NCBI GenBank assembly: GCA_964649085.1
Contig: CAZYPN010000002.1
Coordinates: 1 to 64,000 of the forward strand
Origin: JADMJV01 sp964649085
GTDB taxonomy: Bacteria; Vulcanimicrobiota; Xenobia; Xenobiales; JADMJV01
DNA length: 64,000 nucleotides
Reading direction: 5' to 3'
The position numbers and the translations under genes are program-made. Below the pieces are notes generated by a model that did not search any database, was not told the DNA's origin, and worked only from the letters and a program-made list of their open reading frames with translations. Every line of letters starts with the position of its first letter. The first letter of the stretch is position 1. This document shows positions 35,702 to 43,415 of the stretch, one piece after another.

Positions 35702-36355
35702 TCAGGCCCAGCGAAAGACGAGAACATCTTGCTTCCACCGACCCTGCAGACCAACCATCGCCAGCAGTTGCTGCAAGGGGCGCAGCTTTTTCGCCAACGA
35801 CCGGCTCAATTTCAGGCGCAAACCACCGGGACCTGGGCGAACTTCCAGTTGGGGCTCAAGCCAGCCAGCCCACAACAAGTACTCGCCCAGCAGGCGCTGC
35901 GCGCAGGTGGGGTCGTCCCAGCCGTTCAGGCCTCGGCTGGCCAACCAATCGGGCAACTGGGCTGAAGTGGGCAGGTTTGCATAGAGGTCGCGAAGTTCAC
36001 GCTGAGTCCGCTGCAGTGTCTCGCGGAGTTCTTCCAGTTGAGTAGCGCGGCCGAGGTCCTCACACTGCATCAGCGACACCGTGGTCAACTGACACAACCC
36101 TCGATGCAACCGTGCCGAAAGCACCTCCCGCTGAAGTTCGAGCACCCTCAGGCAACCACGCACCCAGTTGCGCTGCTCACGCTGACGGCAGCGCCGGAAC
36201 AAGCGCCCGCGCTGAGGACGAGTCAGTGCCGGGCGAGCCGCAAAGCTCACCCCTCGCCATTGCTCGGGCCCCGTGGCATTGAGTTCGAGTTTAAGCCCGA
36301 GCTGGTTGGCAACAGCCTGCAGGTTGCGCCAGACCAGGTTGGAGGGCATCGGCAT
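35702..36355 (-). CDS. hypothetical Arg/Leu-rich protein
   Basis: A 217-residue basic soluble protein (RPALTRPQRGRLFRRCRQREQ; ELRETLQRTQRELRDLYANL). The centre looks like a coiled coil. No motif or family recognised. It lies 40 nt downstream of the methyltransferase and 56 nt upstream of the hybrid kinase, all on the minus strand, so it may be in the operon started by the palindromic promoter at 37.1-37.2 kb. Confidence 0.65.
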   Translation of the reverse strand: MPMPSNLVWRNLQAVANQLGLKLELNATGPEQWRGVSFAARPALTRPQRGRLFRRCRQREQRNWVRGCLRVLELQREVLSARLHRGLCQLTTVSLMQCEDLGRATQLEELRETLQRTQRELRDLYANLPTSAQLPDWLASRGLNGWDDPTCAQRLLGEYLLWAGWLEPQLEVRPGPGGLRLKLSRSLAKKLRPLQQLLAMVGLQGRWKQDVLVFRWA

Positions 36356-36395
36356 AGCTCATGCGTTCGCCGCCTCCGCCGACTTCAACCTGCTT

Positions 36396-37100
36396 TCAAG
36401 AACCTGCTTCGGCCACCACCAGCCAGCTCTGATCGGCATAGACTCGACGGACTTCCCGCGCTCTAAACCCCGCCTGTTCCAGCACCTGCTCCAACTCCCG
36501 GCGGTCCGGGCAATACAGTCGAGCCCGACGCTCGGGGGTCAGCAAGAAACGATTGAAGATCAACAGCATGAGGATGCCGGGCAAACCGGTCAAAAGCCGC
36601 AGTCTCGAGGGCAGCGACGAAAGGCGCCACTCATGCTGGAGAATTTCCTCGGCGCGACATCCTGGGACAGGATTGGTCACCACCAGCTTGCCTCCCGGCC
36701 TCAACACCCTTCGGAATTCCTGCAACGCAGCCGCCGGGTCGGGCAGAGTGTAGAGCACATTGGAGCAGGTAATGGCGTCAAAGCTCTCGGACGGGAAAGG
36801 CAGAACTCCACCCAGGTCGCCCGACTGGAACTGCAGGTGGGGGTGCTTCATTCGGGCACGTTGCAGCATATGGGGCGAAGAATCCAGGGCCAGCACCTGA
36901 TAGCCGCGCTCCCCCAAGGGTCGAGTCAGATTGCCCGTACCGCAGCCGGCGTCCAATACCCTGGAACCGGCAGGCAAGCCCACCGAATCGGCGGCTTCGG
37001 TCAACATACCCTGGTAGGGCCTGAACATCAAAAGCGTGTCATAGACTCGCGCATAGAGGTTCCAAAAGGTGTAGGCCAGGGCTCCGATCGGTGAGGACAT
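36396..37100 (-). CDS. class I SAM-dependent methyltransferase
   Basis: A 234-residue methyltransferase of the UbiE/Methyltransf_11 type: motif I RVLDAGCGTGNLTRPL (46-61), LALDSSPHML, FDAITCSNVLYTL and RRVLRPGGKLVVTNP. The C-terminal part (GFRAREVRRVYADQSWLVVAEA) is of the type that modifies small molecules, quinones or lipids. ATG 37100 has GGAGG about 8 nt upstream. It is transcribed divergently from the acyl synthase gene out of the symmetric regulatory region at 37131-37212, so the two are probably co-regulated and might act on one product. Confidence 0.9.
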   Translation of the reverse strand: MSSPIGALAYTFWNLYARVYDTLLMFRPYQGMLTEAADSVGLPAGSRVLDAGCGTGNLTRPLGERGYQVLALDSSPHMLQRARMKHPHLQFQSGDLGGVLPFPSESFDAITCSNVLYTLPDPAAALQEFRRVLRPGGKLVVTNPVPGCRAEEILQHEWRLSSLPSRLRLLTGLPGILMLLIFNRFLLTPERRARLYCPDRRELEQVLEQAGFRAREVRRVYADQSWLVVAEAGS

Positions 37101-37130
37101 GGAATTACCTCCAGGGATGAATGTGCTGGT

Positions 37131-37212
37131 AGACTACTCCTCCTTTGTCAGCAAAAAATCAACGGCAGCCAACCGAACCGTTGAAATTTCGCTGACGTGG
37201 CCCTGCTAGTCT
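37131..37212. promoter_or_regulatory. symmetric divergent promoter with SARP-like heptamer pairs
   Basis: An interrupted palindrome: left arm 37147-37165, 12-bp spacer, right arm 37178-37196, with 16 of 19 positions paired. Read outward, each arm is CCGTTGA, N4, then TYGCTGA: right arm CCGTTGA (37178-37184) and TCGCTGA (37189-37195), left arm the same on the minus strand (CCGTTGA at 37159-37165, TTGCTGA at 37148-37154). On both sides exactly 11 nt follow before the identical hexamer TAGTCT (37207-37212 plus; 37131-37136 minus). Predicted starts lie about 20-25 nt before the two ATGs, each with its own GGAGG. Seen directly in sequence; regulator identity is inferred. Confidence 0.8.
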
Positions 37213-37240
37213 GGCTCATCCCAAGCCCATGGAGGACGCC

Positions 37241-37975
37241 ATGCCAACGGCAGCTCAACCCCTACGCGCAACCCATTCTTCCAGTCTGACCTTTCGCGAA
37301 ATCACACGCGAGCCCGAACTGTTCGAACTCTTCAGGCTGCGCCATCTGGTGTACAGCCATCAGGGATACTGGGATTGGGAGTCCCAGCAGCTGGACATTG
37401 ACTCTTATGACGCCCACAGCCGATTCATCGGGGCCTTTACCGCCACCAACCAGCTGGTGGGCGGAGCCCGCTATATCGAGGCCGAAGGCGCGACTCATCA
37501 GAAGACGTTGGAATCACTCACGAGGCGCCTGAAACTGGCTGCCCCCGCGCCCCGTAAGCATCGCTACACGGCCGAAGCGCTATGGGACTTCTCGCCACTG
37601 GTGCAACAGGCACACGACCAGGGGAAAACGCTGGTTGAGTTCGGCAGAACCGTGATGCACCCCGACTGGCAGGGCAGTGGCCTGGGACGCTGGTTGGTCT
37701 TTGCCCTCTACGGACTGGCCCTGCACAATGGGGTGTCGCTTGGACTGGCGCTGGTGCCTCCACGCCTGCTGGGTTTTTACGGCCGCTGTGGTTGCGTGCC
37801 TCTTCCCCGCGACGGTTCTGCCTTCTTTACGCATACCGAACTGGTTCCGGTAAAGGTCGATCTGGCTCATCTGGGACCGGCTGAAGCGGGTTCCCAACGG
37901 GCTCGTCGCGATCTGGGTCTGTACGGATCCTGGGTCCAGAGCGTCGAAACCCAGACTCAGGTCTCAGTTGCTTAG
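37241..37975 (+). CDS. LuxI/N-acyl amino acid synthase-like acyltransferase (GNAT fold)
   Basis: A 244-residue protein with the conserved features of the acyl-homoserine-lactone/N-acyl-amino-acid synthase superfamily: LRHLVYSHQGYWDW (33-46), the acidic LDIDSYD (51-57), GGARYI (74-79) and VEFGRTVMHPDWQGSGLG (132-149) in place of LuxI ELSRF. Such enzymes join an acyl chain to an amine to make signals or lipoamino acids. ATG 37241 has GGAGG 5 nt upstream; the ATG at 37229 overlaps that site. It converges on, and overlaps by 12 bp, the large regulator gene. Acceptor and product are unknown. Confidence 0.8.
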   Translation: MPTAAQPLRATHSSSLTFREITREPELFELFRLRHLVYSHQGYWDWESQQLDIDSYDAHSRFIGAFTATNQLVGGARYIEAEGATHQKTLESLTRRLKLAAPAPRKHRYTAEALWDFSPLVQQAHDQGKTLVEFGRTVMHPDWQGSGLGRWLVFALYGLALHNGVSLGLALVPPRLLGFYGRCGCVPLPRDGSAFFTHTELVPVKVDLAHLGPAEAGSQRARRDLGLYGSWVQSVETQTQVSVA

Positions 37976-40900
37976 ATGCAAAGATTCGACCAGGGCCCGA
38001 GTGCTCGCCTGGGGCTCCACTCCCAGCGATTCTCGGAGTCGCACGCGAAGCAAGTCAAATTCGCGGCGAATGCCCTGGCGATCTCCTAGCGCCTCCAGGC
38101 AACGGAACACCTTGGGAAACACCTGCTCACAAGGCTCCTCGCCGGCCAGCAAACGACGATAGCGTTGTAAAGCCTGGTCATAAAGATGCTGCTGCACCAG
38201 CACGTCTCCCAGCGTTTCCAAAAGATGCTCGTAGCTACGTCGCAGTTCCTGACGCCGCAGTTCGATCCAATCTTCATAGACATCGTCGCTGAGGAAGTCT
38301 CCGCGATAGAGAAATTCGGCCTTTTCCAGGTAGGGAATGGCCAGGTCACGATGAGGCCCGCGGGCAATGGCCAGCCCGGCTTCCAGCACTTGCTCGAACT
38401 CTTCGACATCCAGCTTGACCTCATCGCCCAGTGACAGGCGGTAGGCCTCTCCCACACGCTGGATCAGGTTCACCGTTCCCAAGTTACGCCGAATGGCCGA
38501 CACCTGAGTGGCCAGATTGTGCCGCGCCTTGTCGGGATCGATGTCGGGCCAGAAAAGTTCATACATTCGGTCGTAGGCCACCGACCGCGTGCCATTGACG
38601 ATGAGCAATTTCAGCAGCCGAATGGCCGCCGGTCGCAGCAAGCGAGGATAGTCGATCTCTTCTCCGTTGAGCCAGATACGCAGACTGCCGAAGGCCCGAA
38701 TCTCCATCGGAGCCCGGCCCTGCTGGTGGCGCAACGTCTGCTCGGCAGCGTCGCGCAGCCGATCGTCGGGATCGTTGCGAAGCACACCCTTGAGGGCCTG
38801 TCGGTGATGGTCGCTGGGGTGCTTCTGGATGAAGGTTAGAGCTCGCTGGCGCACGGTGGGGTCGACGTCCTGCAACAGCTCTTCCAAAGCCGGGGCGGTG
38901 CGCTCGTTCAAGAGCAACAGCAGGCGTTCCACGTAGGCGGCCTCAACCTGCTCGGTTGAGGCCAGCATGAGCAACTGAACCCCGAACTGCCACGGGTCGC
39001 TGAGCCAATGATCGTCATAACCGTTGGAACGGGCCAGCTTGAGGGCACGAGCCAGGGCCTTCAAACTCTGCGGCACCTCCCGTCGCAGCCAGTGAGCCCA
39101 GGCCTGGAGCTGCAGGTTCTTCATCTCCCAAAACTTTGAGCGGGCCCGGTGACACAGCTGTAGATGAGTCTCCAGCAGTTGGGTGCAGCTGCCGAAATCC
39201 TGCAGTTGCAGCATGAGGAAGGCTTGTGCAACGCCGCATTCGAGGCTATACAGGCCCGCACCGTTGAGACGCAAGGCACGCTCCATCTCCTCGGCATCCA
39301 CCCTGGCCTGGTCATAGTTGTGAGCAAAGCAGTTCAAAAGCATTCGATTGCGGAAGAAATAAGGCTTGAACTGAGCCGGAATCTCGCTTTGCGAGCTACG
39401 CAAGAGGGTATCCTGGCAGGCCTCGAAATTGCGGCTCTCCAAATAGGCCATGGCCCGCAGCACTTCCAGCCCCTTCTCCACGTAGGTATGACCGGCACGT
39501 CGGGCCTGAACCAGCGTTTCGTCGATCAATTCCTGGGCATTGCGCACCTGGCCCATCAACAGCAACACGACCGTCTTGTTCATGGCCAGTTGATAGAGCA
39601 CCATGGGCCAGTTCAGGCGGGTGAAGAAATCGATCCCCTCGTTCAGAGTTCGCAGGGCCTCGACAAAGTTGCCCTGAGGAAAATGCAAACCGAAGCTGTA
39701 GGTCAGTGTGGCCCAGCTCATCGCGCGTGGATCATTGGACTCCAGAGCCAGACGATGGCCGGTGCGGATGAGCTCGTAGCCCCGATTCCAATCCAGACCC
39801 TGGTTCACGAGGGTTGAACCCAGCCAGCACTGCAGCATCGAGCGCAGGCTTGAGTTGGCTTCTGGGCACAACCTCAAACCTTCCTCACAGGTTTCAAGCA
39901 GCAGCTTGTGTTCGCCATACTTGATATAGCAAAGAGAAAGCTTTTCCAGCACCGAAGCCTCGGCCGGCAGGTCCTGGCGGCGTCGATACTCGGCCAATGC
40001 CCGGCGATACAGGTCGACCGCTCGGGTCCAGTTGCCTTCCAAATCACTGAGCTCGGCCTGCAGAACCATCAATCCCGGGCGGCTGGCCACCAGGCTTGCG
40101 GGCAGAACCTCCAACCAGCGCTGCAGGCTGCTCTTGAGACCCTGATGGAGCAGTTCGGAACCCACCTTTTCAAGGTTCTCACAGGCCAGTTCGGGATCGC
40201 CCCCGGCCAGGAAGTGAGGGATGGCCATGACCACTTCTCGCTGCTCGTACAGCCAGCCGGCGATCTTCTGATGGAGTGCCTCCAGAGCCCCGCCACTCAG
40301 CTGCTGGCGCAGCACATTGCGCAAGAAGTCGCGGAACAAATGATGATAACGATACCACTCGCCTTCGCGGTCGAGGGGAATGAGGAACAGCCGAGCACGC
40401 TCCACCTGCCCCAGCAGATCGGCTACCTCCAGCTCGGGCAACAGGTGGTCGGCCAGGCTCAGATTGAAGTAGTCCGGTAGAGCCGTCAGGGTGAGGAAGC
40501 GCTGGACGTGTTCCGGCTGGCTTCCGAAGACCTCGGATGCCAGATAACCGTAAATACTGGCTTCCCGACCACCCACTCGGGCCAATACCGAACGAAACTC
40601 TTCTACCGGACGCCCGACCAGGGTCTGGGCTACCAACTGCAGGCCGGTCGCCCAGCCCTCGGTCTTTTCTAAGAGCGTCTGCAGCATTTCGCTGTCCAAC
40701 TCCACTCCCCAGATCTGCTGAAACAGTTGGGCCGTTTCATCCCAATTGAAGCGCAACTGGTCGTAGTGAAGTTCACCTAAGAGTCGTTTACTGCGCAACC
40801 AGGCCAGGGGGAGCTGGGGAAGGTCACGGGAAATCAAGATTAACTGAAGATTGGTCGGCGCCCGCTTGCACAACAGCTGAAAGAATTGCTGAATCTGAGG

Positions 40901-41323
40901 CTGATTGTCCACGAGATGATAGTCGTCGAGCACGGCCGTAACGGGCTCGCGATAGCCGAACAGGTCATTGATCAGATGGGTGGCAAGTTCGGCCACTCCC
41001 GAGGCCAGCAACTGGGGAAGTCGATTGCGGGTCATTTCACAGCACCCTTTATAAGTACGCGCGATGGACTCGAGAAAATAGCTGAAGAACACCTGGGGAT
41101 CCTGGTCTTCCTCGCCCAGGCCCAGCCAGGCACAGCGGCGCTGTCGCTGAGCCACAAAGTCGGCCGTCAAGGTGCTTTTCCCCGAGCCAGCCGGACCGGT
41201 GACGAGCAGCAGGCGAACATCGGGTAACCGACCCATCTCCACCAACAATCGCTGGCGTCGCAGCGCGCGAGATGCCATCTGGTTGGGCTGTAGCTTGGTT
41301 TGAAGAAAGAGAATGGAATCCAT
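37964..41323 (-). CDS. very large MalT/SARP-type ATPase transcriptional regulator (BTAD)
   Basis: About 1119 residues. A STAND-type ATPase begins with VTGPAGSGKSTLTADF (Walker A, 41-56) and VLDDYHLV (Walker B, about 130). A long TPR region follows (LEGNWTRAVDLYRRALAEYRR), then a HEAT-like stretch (DPTVRQRALTFIQKHPSDHH), a winged-helix DNA-binding domain (about 860-950; MEIRAFGSLRIWLNG, RHNLATQVSAIRRNLG) and a C-terminal BTAD domain (LDVEEFEQVLEAG, EQVFPKVFRCLEALGD). No LuxR helix-turn-helix is present; DNA binding is OmpR-like as in SARPs. ATG 41323 is preceded by a TATACT -10 and the heptamer array. Confidence 0.9.
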   Translation of the reverse strand: MDSILFLQTKLQPNQMASRALRRQRLLVEMGRLPDVRLLLVTGPAGSGKSTLTADFVAQRQRRCAWLGLGEEDQDPQVFFSYFLESIARTYKGCCEMTRNRLPQLLASGVAELATHLINDLFGYREPVTAVLDDYHLVDNQPQIQQFFQLLCKRAPTNLQLILISRDLPQLPLAWLRSKRLLGELHYDQLRFNWDETAQLFQQIWGVELDSEMLQTLLEKTEGWATGLQLVAQTLVGRPVEEFRSVLARVGGREASIYGYLASEVFGSQPEHVQRFLTLTALPDYFNLSLADHLLPELEVADLLGQVERARLFLIPLDREGEWYRYHHLFRDFLRNVLRQQLSGGALEALHQKIAGWLYEQREVVMAIPHFLAGGDPELACENLEKVGSELLHQGLKSSLQRWLEVLPASLVASRPGLMVLQAELSDLEGNWTRAVDLYRRALAEYRRRQDLPAEASVLEKLSLCYIKYGEHKLLLETCEEGLRLCPEANSSLRSMLQCWLGSTLVNQGLDWNRGYELIRTGHRLALESNDPRAMSWATLTYSFGLHFPQGNFVEALRTLNEGIDFFTRLNWPMVLYQLAMNKTVVLLLMGQVRNAQELIDETLVQARRAGHTYVEKGLEVLRAMAYLESRNFEACQDTLLRSSQSEIPAQFKPYFFRNRMLLNCFAHNYDQARVDAEEMERALRLNGAGLYSLECGVAQAFLMLQLQDFGSCTQLLETHLQLCHRARSKFWEMKNLQLQAWAHWLRREVPQSLKALARALKLARSNGYDDHWLSDPWQFGVQLLMLASTEQVEAAYVERLLLLLNERTAPALEELLQDVDPTVRQRALTFIQKHPSDHHRQALKGVLRNDPDDRLRDAAEQTLRHQQGRAPMEIRAFGSLRIWLNGEEIDYPRLLRPAAIRLLKLLIVNGTRSVAYDRMYELFWPDIDPDKARHNLATQVSAIRRNLGTVNLIQRVGEAYRLSLGDEVKLDVEEFEQVLEAGLAIARGPHRDLAIPYLEKAEFLYRGDFLSDDVYEDWIELRRQELRRSYEHLLETLGDVLVQQHLYDQALQRYRRLLAGEEPCEQVFPKVFRCLEALGDRQGIRREFDLLRVRLRESLGVEPQASTRALVESLHLSN

Positions 41324-41336
41324 CGGCAAGGCCTCG

Positions 41337-41412
41337 AGTATACCATGTCCTGACGCCGTTGAAGAGGCGTTGAATTTTTGTTGATCCGGCGTTGATAGGT
41401 TGAGCCTATGTG
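41337..41412. promoter_or_regulatory. array of four heptamers at exact 11-bp pitch between divergent genes
   Basis: Four copies of NNGTTGA with constant 4-bp spacers: CCGTTGA (41356-41362), GCGTTGA (41367-41373), TTGTTGA (41378-41384), GCGTTGA (41389-41395). Eleven nt after the last copy is TATGTG (41407-41412), a possible plus-strand -10, the same geometry as in the 37.1-37.2 kb promoter. On the minus strand TATACT (41337-41342) is a good -10 for the regulator gene, with the nearest heptamer lying in its -35 region. SARPs are known to bind heptamer direct repeats at 11-bp pitch, so autoregulation and control of the divergent gene are likely. Confidence 0.8.
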
Positions 41413-41938
41413 GATGATCATGCGCCCGGCCAGGCATAACAACAAGAAAACCTCCTTTGACCTGCATCTTCCTGAACGCCCCGACCTGGGCCACCTGAGT
41501 ACCCGCTGTCAGGCACGCAGCGACCAATTATGCCGCCCCCAGGACTGGAAGGCCGGCATGCCCATCCCCGAGGGCCTCTACTTGATGAGCCCGATGCAGG
41601 TGGCCGAACGCACCACCGCTGGCGAACCCGACTGGTCGACGCAAACGCCGCTCTACTACGACCTGATTCCCACCCACCAGCGCATGCACCGGGCGCTGCG
41701 CTGCTGGCGTCTGTGCGGGCCGGGTCAACCCCAAAGCCCCTACGACATCTGCCTGGACAGCGTGGGCGACCTGCTTCGCCTCTACGAGTGGAGCCTGATG
41801 GCGCCGCTCGACCTGCTGGCCGTCGATCACGGTCTGGGAGTGGGCTGGCGGGCCAACATCGCCAACTGGCAGCCCCTCACACGCTTGGGAAAACACCCTC
41901 TGAAGCGAGCGGCAAAAGTGCTCGGGCCGCGATCCTAG
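41408..41938 (+). CDS. hypothetical protein divergent from the SARP-type regulator
   Basis: Up to 176 residues; the frame contains ATGs at 41408, 41414 and 41420. If TATGTG at 41407-41412 is the -10, the transcript would begin near 41420 and be leaderless with that ATG. The product is soluble and rich in Trp, Arg and Leu (MPIPEGLYLMSPMQVAER; GDLLRLYEWSLMAPLDLLAVDHG). No family recognised. Its position beside the heptamer array makes it a probable target of the regulator. Confidence 0.6.
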   Translation: MWMIMRPARHNNKKTSFDLHLPERPDLGHLSTRCQARSDQLCRPQDWKAGMPIPEGLYLMSPMQVAERTTAGEPDWSTQTPLYYDLIPTHQRMHRALRCWRLCGPGQPQSPYDICLDSVGDLLRLYEWSLMAPLDLLAVDHGLGVGWRANIANWQPLTRLGKHPLKRAAKVLGPRS

Positions 41939-42018
41939 CACGACCTGTTGAGCGACTCCCGGCCTCCCGGCCAGACTCTCAGCAAGGGTCGTCGGCCGAT
42001 CCCTGAGAAGTCACGCTC

Positions 42019-42699
42019 TTGGCTGCAGTTCGCTCTGGCTTGAGTCTGGCCTTAGGGGCCCTGGCCCTCTGGCTGGTGCTTACCCTTGTTGGCCTGCTGA
42101 ACGCTCGACCGCTAGGATCTGCCGAAAGCGTGTTTCGACTCTATAAGCGCCAACAGGTCGCCGAGGGCCGCCTGGCCTTCTGCCGAGGCTGGGGCTGGGT
42201 CGACCGCCGCCATCGTCTGGAACAGGTCATGCTGCAACTGGAGGCCTCCGGCTCGCAAGAATTCTGCATCAACCACTGGTTCTTCGGATCGTGGGGCAAA
42301 GACTATGCCCTGTGCTTGAAAGGACGCTGCAGCCGGCCCGAAGAGCTTTGGCGGTGCCTGCAACTGCTGGGGGAGCGCTGCGAACTGGAGGAGTCGCGCC
42401 TTCCCTGGTATGTTGCCAGCCGCATCAGCGCCTACAACGCCGACGATCTGGCGGCCGTCTACCTGACCCTCTTCACTCGAGCCTACCCCGATTGGAAGCC
42501 AGTATTTGAAACGCCCTCACGGTCACTGGAACGCCTGCAGCAAGACTCACGGGGTTGGATGGAGGCACGGATTTGCTCAAGTCGGGACTTTCAACCCCAA
42601 GACCCCGTCTTGAGGCCTCGCTTTCGGAGCCTGTTCGACCGATTGGAACGGTTACGACCCCGGGTCGATCTGCAACGCATCGGGCCCCTGCCCCGATAA
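42019..42699 (+). CDS. membrane-anchored hypothetical protein
   Basis: About 226 residues from TTG 42019, with one N-terminal membrane helix (8-27, LSLALGALALWLVLTLVGLL) and a cysteine-containing extracytoplasmic or cytoplasmic domain (LAFCRGWGW, EFCINHWFFGSWGKDYALCLKGRC, CLQLLGERCELEE). The six or more cysteines suggest disulfides if exported. No recognised family; the start is uncertain and the ribosome site weak. Confidence 0.6.
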   Translation: MAAVRSGLSLALGALALWLVLTLVGLLNARPLGSAESVFRLYKRQQVAEGRLAFCRGWGWVDRRHRLEQVMLQLEASGSQEFCINHWFFGSWGKDYALCLKGRCSRPEELWRCLQLLGERCELEESRLPWYVASRISAYNADDLAAVYLTLFTRAYPDWKPVFETPSRSLERLQQDSRGWMEARICSSRDFQPQDPVLRPRFRSLFDRLERLRPRVDLQRIGPLPR

Positions 42700-42803
42700 T
42701 TCCTGGGACTCCGATACCGGCGAGGGCTTTTTCAGGACCCTTTCATGCTCTCAAGCTAAGCTCGTTAAACATACAGGAGCCTATCTCAAGGAGCGAACCC
42801 ACC

Positions 42804-43415
42804 ATGAAGATTCAGCAATTCACCCCGCCCACTCAGCCCAATCGGCCCGCCTCTCCCGCCAACAAGCCGGCTGAGACGCCGGCCCCCGGCGATCAGGTGG
42901 AATTGAGCGGCAACAACCCCGATCCCAAGGAGGCCAAAGAAGCTGAAGGCAAGCAACTGCGTCAGCTGGCCAAACCCTTCGCCATCGCGGGTGGAGTCGC
43001 CGGAGCGGCTGCCGCTGGCGCTGCTGCAGCAGCCGGTGGCGCCCTGGGTGCACTGGTCGGTTCTACGGTGGGTGTCGTTCTCGGAGTTGCCGGGTTGATC
43101 GGCGGCGGCATCGCGGGCGGCTGGGCAGCCGCCGAGATTTGTGAACGCAAAAACATCATCAGCGCCCCGGGACTCTTTCTGGTTCTGGGAGGCGTGGTCG
43201 CAGGTGCAGCCGCGGGAGGTGCCGCCGGCCTTTACGGTGGAGGCGCCCTGGGCGCGCTGGCTGGAGCCAAAGGTGGCCTGCTGGCAGCCGGCGTCGGAGC
43301 CATCGGCGGAGCCCCGATCGGGGCCCTGGCGGGCGGCATTGGTCGAGCCGCGGTTGAACTTTCTCAGCACCCGGAGAAGTATCCCGAAACCCTCAAGGAA
43401 CTGAAGAAAGACTAG
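42804..43415 (+). CDS. Gly/Ala-rich glycine-zipper membrane protein with MKIQQ N-terminus
   Basis: A 203-residue protein. It opens MKIQQFTPPTQPNRPASPA, with a proline-rich hydrophilic segment to about 65, then two long Gly/Ala-rich hydrophobic stretches (AGGVAGAAAAGAAAAAGGAL; GGVVAGAAAGGAAGLYGG) separated by AAEICERKN. It shares the MKIQQ start and domain plan with the protein at 25210-25725. AAGGAG stands 10 nt before the ATG. It overlaps sbcC tail-to-tail by 23 bp. A membrane-inserting role is plausible; function unknown. Confidence 0.7.
   Translation: MKIQQFTPPTQPNRPASPANKPAETPAPGDQVELSGNNPDPKEAKEAEGKQLRQLAKPFAIAGGVAGAAAAGAAAAAGGALGALVGSTVGVVLGVAGLIGGGIAGGWAAAEICERKNIISAPGLFLVLGGVVAGAAAGGAAGLYGGGALGALAGAKGGLLAAGVGAIGGAPIGALAGGIGRAAVELSQHPEKYPETLKELKKD

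Noticed and set aside
34272..35984. 570-codon plus-strand frame opposite the hybrid histidine kinase
   Set aside because: Antisense shadow of a gene with complete kinase and receiver motifs.
42820..43370. Minus-strand frames opposite the Gly/Ala-rich MKIQQ protein
   Set aside because: Low-complexity DNA keeps several frames open; the plus frame has the Shine-Dalgarno and the start shared with its paralogue.
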